In this document: positions 1 to 10,434 of the stretch, piece after piece
Position numbering within the stretch: the stretch's first letter is position 1
Layout of the letters: each line of letters starts with the position of its first letter
Assembly (NCBI GenBank): GCA_030704615.1
Contig: CM060733.1
Location: forward strand, 52,514,001 to 52,578,000
DNA: 64,000 nucleotides
Direction of reading: 5' to 3'
Source of the DNA: Takakia lepidozioides
Taxonomy: Eukaryota > Streptophyta > Takakiopsida > Takakiales > Takakiaceae
Notes under the pieces: generated by a model
Databases searched by the model: none
The model's input: the letters and a program-made list of their open reading frames with translations, nothing else
What the model was told of the DNA's origin: nothing
Program-made: the position numbers and the translations under genes

Positions 1-1957
1 TTCCCCGAAGCCTATATATCACAGCTGGCATGACAGACTTTGATAATCGCATAAATAGTACTCTAGCCGCCATGGCGTCGACCGTGCTACTGAAGGGTGA
101 ACGACTTACCTGCAAATGGGTAGTAGTCTGTCAGCGCTCTTGAGAGACTCTCGTTTAGTGTTTCATTGAACTGCTCCACAATGAAGTCTTCTTGAGCTTG
201 CGTCGAACAAGAGGAGGCATCTGAGGGGAGGTACAAGTTTGAACCAGGTGAGATCGAGGCTGGTAAGTGGGAACCGCTTGAACTCCCGGCTCTCGTGAGG
301 ACGTGGCGTGGGAACCACCGTGGTTTTTGATAGGACTGTCACTTCCACTGCCATTTTAAATAATGTAGACTTGTTCAGTGCTGGGACTCTCGCTCCAGCG
401 CTCGAAAGTTTGCGGATCTAGAGAGCTAGGTGCAAGCTGGAAAGGAAGCCAGAGTCAAAGAGTAAGAAAATGATTGAAGAAAGTCAATGCCGATCGATCA
501 CGAGTCAGGAAGGAATAGCTAGTCTAGCTGGAATCCACGAACCTCAGGTGGAATGGATAGCATCAAGAATATCTTGAACAAAATCGAGTCCCACTCGGAA
601 GATAACTCCTTACCTAGAATTACAAATAGCAGATCGCAAGGTACTGGATTCGCACCTAACATAGTGAGCGCTATGAGCTGACTTCAGATGCACCCTCGCT
701 AGTTGCAAGCTGCGCAAACAACCGTTCTGCAATTCTGTCCAGAGTCACTCAGATTTTCCCTTCGACCACATTCAAATCGAGCTCAACGTCCGATGTCCAC
801 ACGAGGATCGTGGAGTTCAGCACGCATCTGTCAACCTTGGCCTCCTCACTCTAAAGACTTAACCCTCGCTGAAAACAATGAGTTGATCAACTAACTGGAA
901 CACCATAGGTGTGAATACATATACAACGTTTGTTATAGGGATAAGGAGAGCAAGACCACATGGGCCTTGTCGCTAACTGTAATGAAGCTATAATTACTGA
1001 TGCAAACGGTGGCCAACTACTATCTAGATTTAAGGAGCGGTGCATTAACGGCTCATAATTTTGTGTGGCCTCGTCGTTATGAGGCTAAGTCAGACGACCG
1101 TCATGCTATAGTTGTGTAGAGATATCTATACGATCTAGTTGACATATACTATCTATATGTAGACAACGATATAGTTGTGTAGTGATATGTATGCGCACAA
1201 CAAACGTGGTATGTGCCCATTACCACTCGGCTACATGCTGGTTGTCTATCCCCCAGGAAAGTACCTGATCAGCTAGCTGCCGGCCAAAGCGTAGAAACTG
1301 ATGCTCAACTAGTCCACTTTATAACTCAAGCTGATGGACTAATGAACGTGTAACATTATTGTCCCTCTTTCAAAGCTTCGATAGACGGCTCCTCAGGCAC
1401 ACACGGTAGATCAGTCATATTGTCAAACAGTCTAGCAGAGAGCCCCGTGTCATGCATGGGCACATAGTATATGGTCCTCAAGCAATTCTTAGAAAACCAA
1501 AAAAAGACACATAAAACTCAGCTAGAATACCTTCTGTTTTGCTTGATGGTTTCATCCGACTCATATTAAATTAACTCAAGGAGGATGCTCAAAATACTCC
1601 TGCAAAGCACCAGTTTTAACATAAGACTATTTTTTTCTGAAATCTGCCATGCATAACAGCAAGATTCTGTAGTTACTGGTGGCATACGCGCTACATCTGT
1701 TTAAAAACATGCACATTAACCATGACAGTTGTGTTGAATTTCATCGTGTATACGATGAATGATTCGCTGGACACATAGATGAATTAGTATGCCAGATCAT
1801 AGGACTCAAATTATTTCCCGCCTAACTGGCTATGGCATCTCTCTGATCTGGTGTAGTTAGATATATGCTTGTAAGTACTCTCTACCTTGTAACGTTGTAT
1901 GAGCATGTCGTTGCTCCGTTTCTTACAATAGCTGAATACCAAGTAAGAGGTGAAGGA
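1..1957. other. Intergenic, no gene recognised
   Basis: I see no convincing coding region here. Open frames are short (under about 65 codons), lack recognisable motifs and have no supporting splice structure. Around 1,100-1,200 a short motif resembling ATAGTTGTGTAG(A/T)GATAT recurs twice, about 70 bp apart, which looks like local AT-rich duplication. The stretch borders copia-type remnants on its right and is probably old repeat-derived DNA. Confidence 0.5.
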
Positions 1958-2350
1958 AATCACCGTTGTGGAGAAATTCAATGGAGAAAATTATCATCTG
2001 TGAAAATCCCACATGCAGTTCATCTTCCAGGCCAGGGAGCTATGGTCAATCGGGGAAGGGACAGAGACGTTGAATGCAACAACAGACAAAGTTGCATGGG
2101 AGAAGCGTGATAAAGTGGCTGCGGTAAGTATCCTGCAATCCATCGACAGAGTTCATATGGAGCAGCTTATTAATTATACTACAATTGCTGAATGTGGGGA
2201 ACTCTAAGCATGATACACAACCAGACGCCAGAAGAGAACATTACACACTTGCAAGAGCAATTTTATAAGTGCAATATGCAAGAGCATGATATCATTGCTT
2301 CGTACACCAGTACCATCTCCGCTCTAAGAAGAAAGTTAAACGAAATCAAT
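1958..2350 (+). mobile_element. Ty1/copia gag remnant (broken)
   Basis: Plus-strand frames read as the N-terminal part of a copia-type Gag of the UBN2/DUF4219 style: a FNG-N-Y/W-like start, an ARELWSIGEGTE segment, a block resembling WEKRDKVAAVSILQSID, then MWGTLSMIHNQTPEENITHL and a leucine-rich stretch ending at ALRRKLNEIN. The protein is split over at least two frames (a shift near 2,190), so it is a decayed copy. Gag forms the virus-like particle of the retrotransposon. A short repeat element follows at 2,349. The integrase-like remnant at 2,790-3,420 lies on the opposite strand, so this is not one intact element. Confidence 0.7.
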
Positions 2351-2625
2351 GTTTTTTTTTTTGGAAAAAGCGCAAGTAGCTAGAGTTTGGCAAAAAATAG
2401 CCATGCATTCTGTTCATCCATTGAAATTAGGACAGAATCATCCATGTCCGTACATAAATCCATTTATATCATCCATATTTGGCAAAATCATCCATAGTTT
2501 ATTTTTCATTTGGAGAAATTTGGCGATTCCATCCATGAAAAAATAAGAAATTTGCGACAAAATATTCCATTTGTTTTTCTGAGGTCGAAATTTGGCAAAA
2601 ATTCGCCAAGAAAAAAACGCTGAAT
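2349..2625 (+). repeat. CATCC-rich repeat element, copy 1
   Basis: An element of about 270 bp begins with a T-run and ends with an A-run (TTCGCCAAGAAAAAAAC). Its interior is rich in CATCC(A) motifs and in the phrases GACAGAATCATCC and GAGGTCGAAA. A clearly related copy lies in inverted orientation at 6,478-6,760. Ends of the form (A)GTGTTTTT...AAAAACACT in the second copy suggest a MITE-like non-autonomous element. No coding capacity is visible. The short 137-codon minus frame that crosses it is a by-product of the repeat. Confidence 0.6.
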
Positions 2626-2789
2626 GAAATAGGAGAACTTCCACTGCTTCCACTGCTTCCACTGTCTGCATCAACATGCTCTTAAGCGATTCCCAAATCA
2701 ACAACCAACTCAACGGATGTCTCGGTCGCCTGTGAAACAAAGTCTGGTGTAGGTGCCGTAGGTCCTTGCAATACCTGTTGTGTTGACCC

Positions 2790-3420
2790 CTGCTAGGGTA
2801 CATCTTCAATGAGATATAAAATTTGCATCGGTTGTTGTTGTGATACTGCAACTTCTATATAGACATGTGTGTCCTCATGAAAGATAACATCTCTACTGAT
2901 AATAACCTTCTTCTTCACTCTGTCCCAGGGGCGGTATGCTTCGCTTTCAGCACTGTATCCAAGAAAAGTACATTCGCTGCTCTTAGAGTCCAATTTGCTT
3001 CGAAGTTGCTTTGGAATGTGCACATAAGCATCACTTTCAAAAACACGCAAGTGTGCTACATCAGGAGTTGCACCATGCTTGTAACGGAGTCATTCCCTCT
3101 AGGGTTCGTGAGCCAGTTCGGTTAAGAACATAAACTGCAGTTTGAACAGCCTCTCCCCAAAATTTCAAAGAAATGTTTCGACCATGAATCATGCACCTAA
3201 AGGCTAACACGCTCAATAAGTGTCATATTCTCTCTCTCTGCTACTCCACTTTGCTCGGGAGTATAGGATGCCTGATACTTCTGCGATACAATAAGAATAT
3301 CATGCAAGATCATTATAGTCCATCATCCAACTCTGTACCTTCAGTGACCGTAAATCTGTGATCACCTAGCTCCATGTCTCCAAGTTTCAGCTTTGTTGCA
3401 ATTCCACTTCAACTATGTCT
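2790..3420 (-). mobile_element. Ty1/copia integrase to RT linker remnant (broken)
   Basis: Read on the minus strand the segment matches the C-terminal half of copia integrase. It has YQASYTPEQSGVAERE (the conserved integrase P-Q-x-G-x-A-E-R block), then a WGEAVQTAVYVLNR block, then LRVFESDAYVHIPKQLRSKL and a CTFLGYSAESEAYRPWD stretch followed by KKVIISRDVIFHED. These are diagnostic of Ty1/copia pol. Several frameshifts separate the blocks, so it is a pseudogene. It lies opposite to the gag remnant at 1,958-2,350, so the two are either separate insertions or one element split by an inversion. Confidence 0.8.
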
Positions 3421-3429
3421 CCAAGGTAG

Positions 3430-4326
3430 ACTGTATTGCCCAATTAATTGCAGACTCATATCCCTTTTGTGATAAACAAAATGGGGAGGGGCATTTATGT
3501 AGGCAATTGAAATGGCCATGGTTCCCTGAGTTTGGTACATTGTAGTTTCTTCTTAAAGCATTGAGGGCAATTCCTTCCTTATTATTTCTGATTGTCAACC
3601 AGGTGTTGTTTGCTTATTAAACTTCATTTATTTGTTCAAACTACATAAAACTAAGGTGTGCAACAATTTGAAGAGTTTTGCAATTCCTGGTTGCTAAACC
3701 TGTAATTCCAAAGGTGAATATTGTTGAGGAGGTGGGTTGGAGACTGTGTTTGTGATGGCCAAGGTTGATCTCCTTGTCTGCATTGTTTCCTCATTCATTA
3801 GAAAGCGATGGTATTCATTGCTTCCTTGTGCGTAGCTGTAATATGACCGTTGCAAAGATACGTGGGTTTTAGGATGGTGGCAGTATCATGGCCGCTTAAA
3901 GCCTTGCATGGCTGGGATCCTTTGGTATTTGGCTACCGTCTCATGTTAGGGCATGGGGCCAAGGATGTTACCCCGGGGTCTTAGTATAAGTTGGTTGAAA
4001 ACCTAGGGTTCGGGGTCTTTTGGGAGACATCTATGTACAGCTAGGTATTCAATAAAGGTGTACAATAAAGGTGTACATGGTGTGGATGTGTCGTGGATGT
4101 TCTGTGCATGTTATGTTCGTGATCTCTTGTTGATTCCTCCTCGTCGTGTGCCTCTGCTGCACTGCATGCAAACTCCCGTTCTTCTAGAGCTAACTTACCC
4201 CTGAATCTGGTTGAGCCGCGTGAGGACAGGAGAATGTCATCCGGGCTCAAAACAAGCCTTCACATGCTTGAGGGTACTTGGACGGGTAAATATGGCAGAC
4301 GCTCATGAATATGGCTTTTGGATTGG
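3430..4326. other. Intergenic, no gene recognised
   Basis: No coding region or RNA gene that I can support. At 3,874-3,900 a stretch resembles the 5' end of animal U4 snRNA but the rest does not fit. Near 4,050-4,076 the phrase CAATAAAGGTGTA occurs twice in tandem, which could be a duplicated polyadenylation-type signal of an old LTR. I cannot define an LTR pair. Confidence 0.4.
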
Positions 4327-4870
4327 ACCAAACTTCATATAAGGATTGACTAGGTAGTGTGGTCTGTCGGTGAACACATTTTATACCATCAGATTATATT
4401 CCAGAAAACCCAATTTACTTAATTTCACGACTTTCTAGTGACAAAAAATACTTCAAATTCAGTATCTCCAACACCAAAGTCCAAAAAGTGTGAAACCACC
4501 TTGATGCACCCCCTACTCATTGAGGGTTTTCCAACGACATCAAGACCACGGGCGGAGGCTTTGCGGGCTGGGATATTTCAATGATGCTACAAACAAAACA
4601 AACTACCAAACTTCATGTACTGATTGACTAGCCATCGAGTGCATATTATATCATCACTTTATATTCCTAAAAAAACCCAATTTGCTATTTTCATGAATTT
4701 TAAATGACAAAAAGTACTTCAAATTCATTATCTCCCACACCGTAGGTCCAAAAAATGTTAAACTACCTTGATGCACCCCTACTCATCGAGGGCTTCATGC
4801 GGTATCAAGACCACAAGCGGAGGCTTTGTGGTTCGGGAGCTCTCAACGACGCTACAAAACAAAACAATAT
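4327..4870. repeat. Two-copy tandem duplication, unit about 278 bp
   Basis: Copy 1 starts at 4,327 (ACCAAACTTCATATA) and copy 2 at 4,605 (ACCAAACTTCATGTA). Both then run through the same landmarks in order: GATTGACTAG, a TATTCC plus A-rich CCCAATTT segment, TGACAAAAA(A/G)TACTTCAAATTCA, ACTACC/CACC-TTGATGCACCCC, CTACTCAT(T/C)GAGGG, CAAGACCAC(G/A) and GCGGAGGCTTTG, ending at GCTACAAA(A)CAAAAC. Divergence is considerable, so the duplication is old. No coding potential is seen. Confidence 0.75.
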
Positions 4871-4977
4871 CTCACTTAATATGTAGAGTATGGTGCCGTT
4901 GGCCAAGTATCTAGTGTCATCTAGGTCCAAGTGCGTTTAGGGGTTAATACTGGGAAACGGTGGATATTAAAAAAAAG

Positions 4978-5200
4978 TTAATATTCGCCGAGGTTGGGTA
5001 GCGTATGAGCATGCTCACGCCTGCAGGCGTGAGCACAAAGGTATATTCCGAATATTCCAAAAGATTTTGGAGAATATGCGATCGCGAAACCAAAATGCGC
5101 TCTCGCAGTAAGAAATACGAAACTATCTGAAAATCGTGCTCGCATGAAAAAATTTACGAAATTAATCGTCCAAAGCTTGACTCGCGTGAGCACAAAGACC
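4978..5200. repeat. GCGTGAGCAC-motif segment, copy 1
   Basis: The motif G(C)GTGAGCAC occurs repeatedly here, including a palindromic version at 5,006-5,036 (GCATGCTCACGCCTGCAGGCGTGAGCAC) and CGCGTGAGCACAAAG near 5,183. The same motif is arrayed at 21,515-21,610. The open minus frame that crosses it has no recognisable domain and I treat it as non-coding. Confidence 0.5.
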
Positions 5201-5780
5201 CACAAATACATCTGCCAGAACTCAAAGATCAGCACACGTAAATAATTTGGGAACATTGTGTATAGAACATCCGCAAGAACCACCCAAAAAATGGGTTTCG
5301 CCAGCGAAATGCAGACGGTTCTTACCGGCTAGCGAACCTTGGATTTTCAAATTGGGTTTTGTTTTTTTTCTTAAGGTTTCTCCCTTTCAAGCTCCTCCTA
5401 TATGTTTAAGATTATATTTAGACACCATGGAGACCCTACGAAGAAAGACCCTATGCCCATCTATTATATGTATTTCTGCTGACATACATATCATCCATAT
5501 AACCGTGGATCCTGCTCACACGGCGATTTTTTTGTGCTCACGCCATACCAATCCCCATATTCGCCCAACACTGGTACTTCCGTACTTACCCTAAATTGGG
5601 CCCAAAAAGACTAGGCAGACCCTGTCCAAGGCTGGCTATTTTACGTACGGTGGGGGTAAGCCGATATCGAAATCTACTCGGGGCTGCCCTATAGTGTCAC
5701 CCTCACTGTCATTTAAGTTATAACAAAACTTGCTTTGACCAGGTATGTTCGTTGTCAGTAAAGTAAAGTTTGTTTTTACT
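5201..5780. other. Intergenic, no gene recognised
   Basis: A 115-codon open frame crosses part of this stretch but has no motif or plausible splice partner, and its composition resembles the surrounding non-coding DNA. I see nothing else. Confidence 0.4.
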
Positions 5781-5930
5781 TGAGCCGGTAGCCCAGTGGT
5801 TGGGTGTTTGGGTTTGATCCTTCAACATGTGCCTTCAGACCGTCCATTGGGCCCTCGGTGGCCTGTGTGTTGAGCGGTAGGCTCTGTAAATTCACTGGAT
5901 GTTAAAGAAACTTTATCTTTATCTTATATT
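5781..5930 (+). mobile_element. tRNA-derived SINE-like element
   Basis: GCCGGTAGCCCAGTGGTTGGGT resembles a pol III box A in a tRNA D-arm context, and GGGTTTGATCC shortly after resembles box B (GGTTCRANTCC). Their spacing is shorter than in a real tRNA, so this is a SINE or degraded relative rather than a tRNA gene. The unit ends in a short pyrimidine/A repeat (CTTTATCTTTATCTTA), a common kind of SINE 3' tail. Confidence 0.5.
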
Positions 5931-5974
5931 TTTAGTGATAATTACAGGCCTACTGTTCATTGTCGATAAATAAG

Positions 5975-6135
5975 ACAGTTTTAAATAATAATAATAATAA
6001 TAGAGAACAGTGGGATTGTAGCCCTGAAAAACTTTATTTATAGTAAGGAAAAAATAACCTTACAAAGCCATAAGGCAGAGGAAAGAGGTTCCACTTTCAA
6101 GACAGTTCAATTGCAAGATACCTGGGATAAGAGAT
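5975..6135 (-). mobile_element. LINE-type 3' end with (AAT)n tail
   Basis: A simple repeat (AATAATAATAATAAT) abuts GAGAACAGTGGGATTGTAGCCCTG, a T-rich stretch, then GGAAAAAATAACCTTACAAAGCCATAAGG. The same order (A/T microsatellite, GAACAGGGG...CCCTG inverted repeat, AT-rich stretch, GGAAAAAATAAC) borders the coding LINE remnant at 45.86-47.2 kb. I therefore read this as the 3' terminus of a truncated copy of that family, lying on the minus strand. Confidence 0.5.
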
Positions 6136-6477
6136 TTGACTTACAGAATTATTTGATTTGTCCATGAAGGAAGATAAATATAAAGATAAATATTATCATT
6201 CGCATGTATAGTAAGAGAGGAAATTACACATATTCGCATTCATATGTATAATGAGATGTAAATTATTAAAAAATATTAACATAAAAAATATTTGCATAGA
6301 GGAGGATGAAGAGACCCGTCCTTCAAGAGGCATCATCATTTCATTTTCTTTTATATGTAGGATAAGAGATATAGTCCTACGAATAAATTTTTACTGTAGA
6401 GTCAGACAGGAGTAATTTTCGTATCTTGGACTTTATCTCCGTTCCGAGAGGTTTGGCTCTGATCAGAGTGTATGTCA

Positions 6478-6760
6478 GTGTTTTTATTTCTGGCGAAATT
6501 TCGCACTTTTCCGACCTCAAAAAAACAAAATCGAATATTCTGTCGTAAATTCCCTATTTTCTCATGGATGAAATCGCCAAAATTCTCAAAAAACAATTCT
6601 TGGATGAATTTGCCTAATATGGATGATATACATGGATGAAAGTACGTAGGAGGATGATTCTGTCCAAATTTCAGTGGATGAGCAGAAAATATGGCTATTT
6701 CCTGCAAAACTCAGTAGCCACTCTTGTTCTTTTCCAAATTTGAAAAAAAAAACACTGGTG
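6478..6760 (-). repeat. CATCC-rich repeat element, copy 2 (inverted)
   Basis: This is the reverse-complement relative of the 2,349-2,625 element. On the minus strand it reads GTGTTTTTTTTTT, then a TAGCCAT...CTGCTCATCC segment, GACAGAATCATCC, TTTTGGCGATTTCATCCATGA, GAGGTCGGAAA and finally AAATAAAAACACTG. The terminal AGTGTTTTT/AAAAACACT pair looks like a short terminal inverted repeat. Confidence 0.6.
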
Positions 6761-7622
6761 TGTGTACCTCATGGTGTAACCGGGTTTTTAATTTTTTCCC
6801 CATCAAATAATTTATAACAAGCGGCTAGTCGCGTAATGGCTCCACCCTAAAACTCTGAAGTTGAAAATTTCCCAAAAATATTGTATTAAAATATTTCATA
6901 TCGCACATCACATATTCGATTTTATTTTATTCTTATTCTTTTTGTAAGGACATTGGCCGTTTACTTTATATTCGAATTATATGTCAAACATGTTCTGCAT
7001 AAGAGGGAAATTCAATACCAACGCTGCATGTGGTGTCTAGGGAATTCCGAAAAGGCCTCGATGTGAAATGAATCGCAATTCACTTGATCACCCCCCTAAA
7101 AGTGCGCAATTCAATTGAACTGCTAAAACTAGCTTGAAAACAACCCTAATTTGCAATTCAATTGAATTGTCGGCACACAATTCAATTGAATTGTAATCTA
7201 TAATTTTTAACTTACTTCTGTATATAACGTATATAATGTATATATATGTACATATTCAGATTATACATATATGCATATGAAAGTATAAGCTGAAAGTCTA
7301 TCTATCCTTTGCCCATGGTAAGGCCTGAGCACGAGAGTTGTAAAGCCTAAGGGAGAGCGAGTGAAGGAGAGAGAGAGGAAGTCCCAAGCGCTTGCCCTAA
7401 AAGCGGGATTGTCCCTCTTTGTGGATGTTGGATGGCTCCTTCTTGAGTAGTCCACCTTGTTCATATTGCCAAGCACTTATTGTGCCAATATATGGCTATG
7501 TACATATACCAAACATGATATAAAGTCGGGGATAGAGGTCCTGGCACAACTTTATTGTGTGCATTAAATATTGATGTAGGATATTACAAAACTGATCTTC
7601 GAATTTACTAGTTATTAAAATA
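6761..7622. other. Intergenic; contains a repeat shared with 62.1 kb
   Basis: The segment at about 6,775-6,845 (a T-rich run followed by AACAAGCGGCTAGTCGCG and ATGGCTCC) is the inverted relative of 62,095-62,165 (GGAGCCATACGCAACTAGCCGCTTGTT and a GGGGAAAAAA run), so it marks the end of an unclassified repeat family. The rest is AT-rich with no supportable gene. Confidence 0.45.
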
Positions 7623-8000
7623 TTAGCTATCCTTCCACAAGGAATCATAGATAATCTGGAGCTTCAAATCCGGTCCTCTTGGATGAATCTGGACCCCACA
7701 CTCTATCCCCGCTCCTTCAGAACGGCGTGAAGTTCTTCGAGCAAACACCCCAACCCTACTTATTACAGTAGAGTCCAATTCTAAAATTACATCTGCTTTT
7801 CTATAATCCATTAGGCATGCACATTTTTGTCTCCATTGTCCCACCATTGATTGGGGTCGGAGAAGTGTTCATTCCAAAGCTTCTCTTCATCTCTGTTATT
7901 TGTTTTTGGGTTCTTTCCTGCTGCCACATCGGCAGCAACTTGTCAAAGTCACTCCAAACCACCACAGATGCACCCAACGAGCTACTTATAGAATTCAATA
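7623..8000 (-). pseudogene. OSB-like organellar ssDNA-binding protein fragment
   Basis: On the minus strand one frame reads DEEKLWNEHFSDPNQWWDN followed by GDKN. This is very like the start of the PDF motif of plant OSB (organellar single-stranded DNA-binding) proteins (W-x3-F-x2-P-x2-WWDNR-x2-K). About 100 bp downstream another frame gives HPRGPDLKL...DSLWKDS, resembling the second half of the motif (PDFKHK...LW). The two halves are in different frames with stops between them, so the copy is broken or split by undetected splicing. OSB proteins bind single-stranded DNA in mitochondria and plastids and limit recombination. No intact OB-fold is visible here, so I call a gene fragment. Confidence 0.45.
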
Positions 8001-8068
8001 TGCACATTCAGGGCCGAATCGGATGAGAGGGCAAAACAGGTTGAAATAGGTCGAAGAAGAAGGTGCCC

Positions 8069-8380
8069 TCACCACATTGTCCTTGACCTTGTGTCATGAC
8101 CCATGGAGGATTTGACCGTAATCACTAGAGATTGAGGGCTGTTGTCCACTTCCTTGAGAAACTCCTCTACCCAAGGAACCTGGAACTCGGTGGTAGGCAT
8201 GCTGCTAGTATCCAACACCTTGAGACCATGTTTGTAAATGGAAGAGGTGCCCACACCATTACAACCAATGGCCATCACCTCTTCCACGCAGCCTAGCACC
8301 TCCCCTGTATCCTTGAGCACCACCCTCCAACCTTCCACGTTCCACTTGGTGTCACATACTCCAGCTGTTCTCATACACAA
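8069..8380 (-). pseudogene. Possible PRC-barrel/RimM-like fragment
   Basis: A minus-strand frame of about 100 codons contains GWRVVLKDTGEVLGCVEEV, then GLKVLD and FQVPWVEEFLKEVDNSPQSL. The spacing of a G-x-x-LG-x-V strand and a later (I/V)P-x-V-x2-F-x2-x-VD turn resembles a PRC-barrel, the C-terminal domain of RimM-type 16S rRNA maturation factors, which plants use in plastids. There is no N-terminal RimM domain nearby. The OSB-like fragment lies just downstream on the same strand, so both could be exons of one decayed gene. Identification is tentative. A chance open frame cannot be excluded. Confidence 0.3.
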
Positions 8381-9838
8381 TCCACGGTGAACAACTCAAG
8401 GTCGAATAACCACCACTGACTGTCATCTAGCAAGAGTCCACACTTGGGTTCTTCGCCTGCTTTACCAGAAATGTAAGGTTCTCATTGTGTACCGTTGCCT
8501 TAAGACCACCGCAAGAAGACAAGAACACTAACAAAATCAGAACGAGTGGATCTTCCAGCTCTCCAGGCTAGATTTAGCGAGTATCTTCTTTCGACCTAAA
8601 TTTTAACTTTGGATATGTTGTTCGATGGGCAATGAAGTGTGCAAATCGGAACACTAATTAGAGCAGGTGGGATAGAAAGCTCCCTCATTAAATGTGACCA
8701 ACCTAGTGGACGTTCTTTCCAGCTTGCTCATTTGGAAGAGCATTTCCTGCTCACTTGCACTGGCCCTCTGTACATAGTCTTTATTTCTGCCACAAGTCTC
8801 TTATGCCTCTGTACGCCTCCATCTATCATTCAATACCTACCCTAGAAGTAAAGATGAAGACCTTTCAATTATGACTGAATCATTTGGTTGTCCTACCAAT
8901 GGTCCAATTTTGCTTGTTAGTTATTTTTTAGTTAGTTGCTAAGGAGCTTGTTTGAGAGATGAGCAAGCTTTGTGGAAGCAATTTGTTTAGTGAAGTCCTA
9001 GTTTGTTTGTGGCTTAAAGCTTAGCCTAGATTCATTGGGCAAGCTTGGAAGAGACAACTAATGGAGCTTAGGAAGACTAGAGATATTCTAGGTGCCTAAG
9101 TTTGTGAGGCAAAGTGTCATTTATGCTTTGAAAAAAAAGAGTTTTTCCCTAAAAATGAGTGGTGTTTCACTTCGGGATGTGGTGAGCCCCTACAGAGAGA
9201 AGAGGAGGTAGGAAACAACAAACCCCATAAGAGAGGTGAGCTTCTACCCCTTCCCCTAGGTTTTGGTATACCACTTAGCAAGGGAAAACACTCTAGAGTG
9301 AAGAGAAATGCCTCTTGTTCCTTTGTTCATTTGCTTTGCTTTGTTTGTTTTGTGTTTTGTTTGTTGAAGGTCCTTGTACTAACCCTTGTCTAGCTGTCCT
9401 ACTAACCAAAAAGGTGGTGGAGCTTGGGGAAAGGGTAGTACTAACCTGCTTAGTGGCCAAGAGGCCCAAGGTTTTGTTTTTGCTTTGTTTTGTGAAGTTG
9501 AGAGATACTAACTTGTAAGGCCTCTAACCAAGCTAGCTAGAGGGTTGCTAACAAGGTGGGGAATCTTCTCTTTTGTTCCTTGGCCATTAGGCCCTTCAAC
9601 CAAGGGGTGTGAGGGAAGCTAACCAAGGGATCCTTGATTAGATGCTTGCATTTCCATTGTTGCATTTTTTTTCTTTGTTTTTTTTTGTGAAGCAAGATGA
9701 ATGAGTGAAGCTCAGTGTACTAAGCACCACACTTGCTATTCACTTGTCTCTTTGTTAAGCATATCAGCCCCCATGTAGGGGAGAAGTAAGGTGGAAGAGC
9801 TAGCATAACTAATTTACAGATAAAAAATCTAATCTAAA
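8381..9838. other. Intergenic, no gene recognised
   Basis: G/T-rich DNA with many TTGTTTGTTT and CTAACCAAG-type phrases, most obvious at 9,300-9,640. It could be the terminal region of the DIRS-like element to the right, but I cannot find a matching repeat partner. Open frames are short and unconvincing. Confidence 0.4.
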
Positions 9839-9861
9839 ATGGACTCCCTAGCTTGGTATCT

Positions 9862-10390
9862 AGCTATGAACCAAGGGTTAGCTATGGTTCATAGCACTGT
9901 TGGACTGGTATCAAGTTTTTTACATACCAGACTCGTCCTAGTACCAGGCGTATCACAAAACTTTTATACCACTCTGGTCTATATAATGGTGGATGTATTT
10001 TTTTCCACATACTGGTATGAATATGAGTATCATGACCACAATACCAGCTGGTATGAGATATCAACTCTGGTATCATTCCAAAGCCATCTTGAGTTACAAA
10101 TGTGTCAAATGGCAAGTATCAAGTGAAAACAAATAAAATATACATAAAGAAATAAATATACTTAAGTACAAATATATAGGCAGATGTACACATAAATTAC
10201 TTCAGTATACATACCAGAGTAAATTAGGAAGAAGGTGGGGGAGTACTGGTATTGTGGCTGGTATGAAAGAACTGATACCAGCCTGGTCTGGTATATGACC
10301 AAGTACCCTTTGGTCTGGTATCTAATACCAGTGCATATACCAGTATTATATACCAGTCCAACACTGGTTCATAGCTAGCTTGGTTCATAG
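9862..10390. mobile_element. TIR element (MITE-like), CTGGTAT family, copy 1
   Basis: The left end (AGCTATGAACC...GCACTGTTGGACTGGTAT, to about 9,912) is the imperfect reverse complement of the right end (ATACCAGTCCAACACTGGTTCATAGCT..., from about 10,350). Both ends are flanked by the direct repeat GCTTGGTATCTA (9,851-9,862 and 10,389-10,400), a candidate target-site duplication. The interior is full of alternating CTGGTAT and ATACCAG motifs, which would allow extensive fold-back. No transposase is encoded. The same terminal motif (TTGG(A/T)CTGGTAT) bounds the larger element at 38.46-39.71 kb. Confidence 0.65.
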
Positions 10391-10434
10391 CTTGGTATCT
10401 AATTTCAAATGGACTCCCTACCATAGCTAACCCT

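Noticed and set aside
72-143. Short ORF with a strong start context (GCCGCCATGGCG)
   Set aside because: It encodes only 23 residues before a stop, and no downstream exon could be found.
3874-3900. U4 snRNA-like start (GTGGCAGTATCATGGCC)
   Set aside because: The similarity is to the animal U4 5' end, not the plant one, and the rest of the U4 structure and an upstream promoter are missing.
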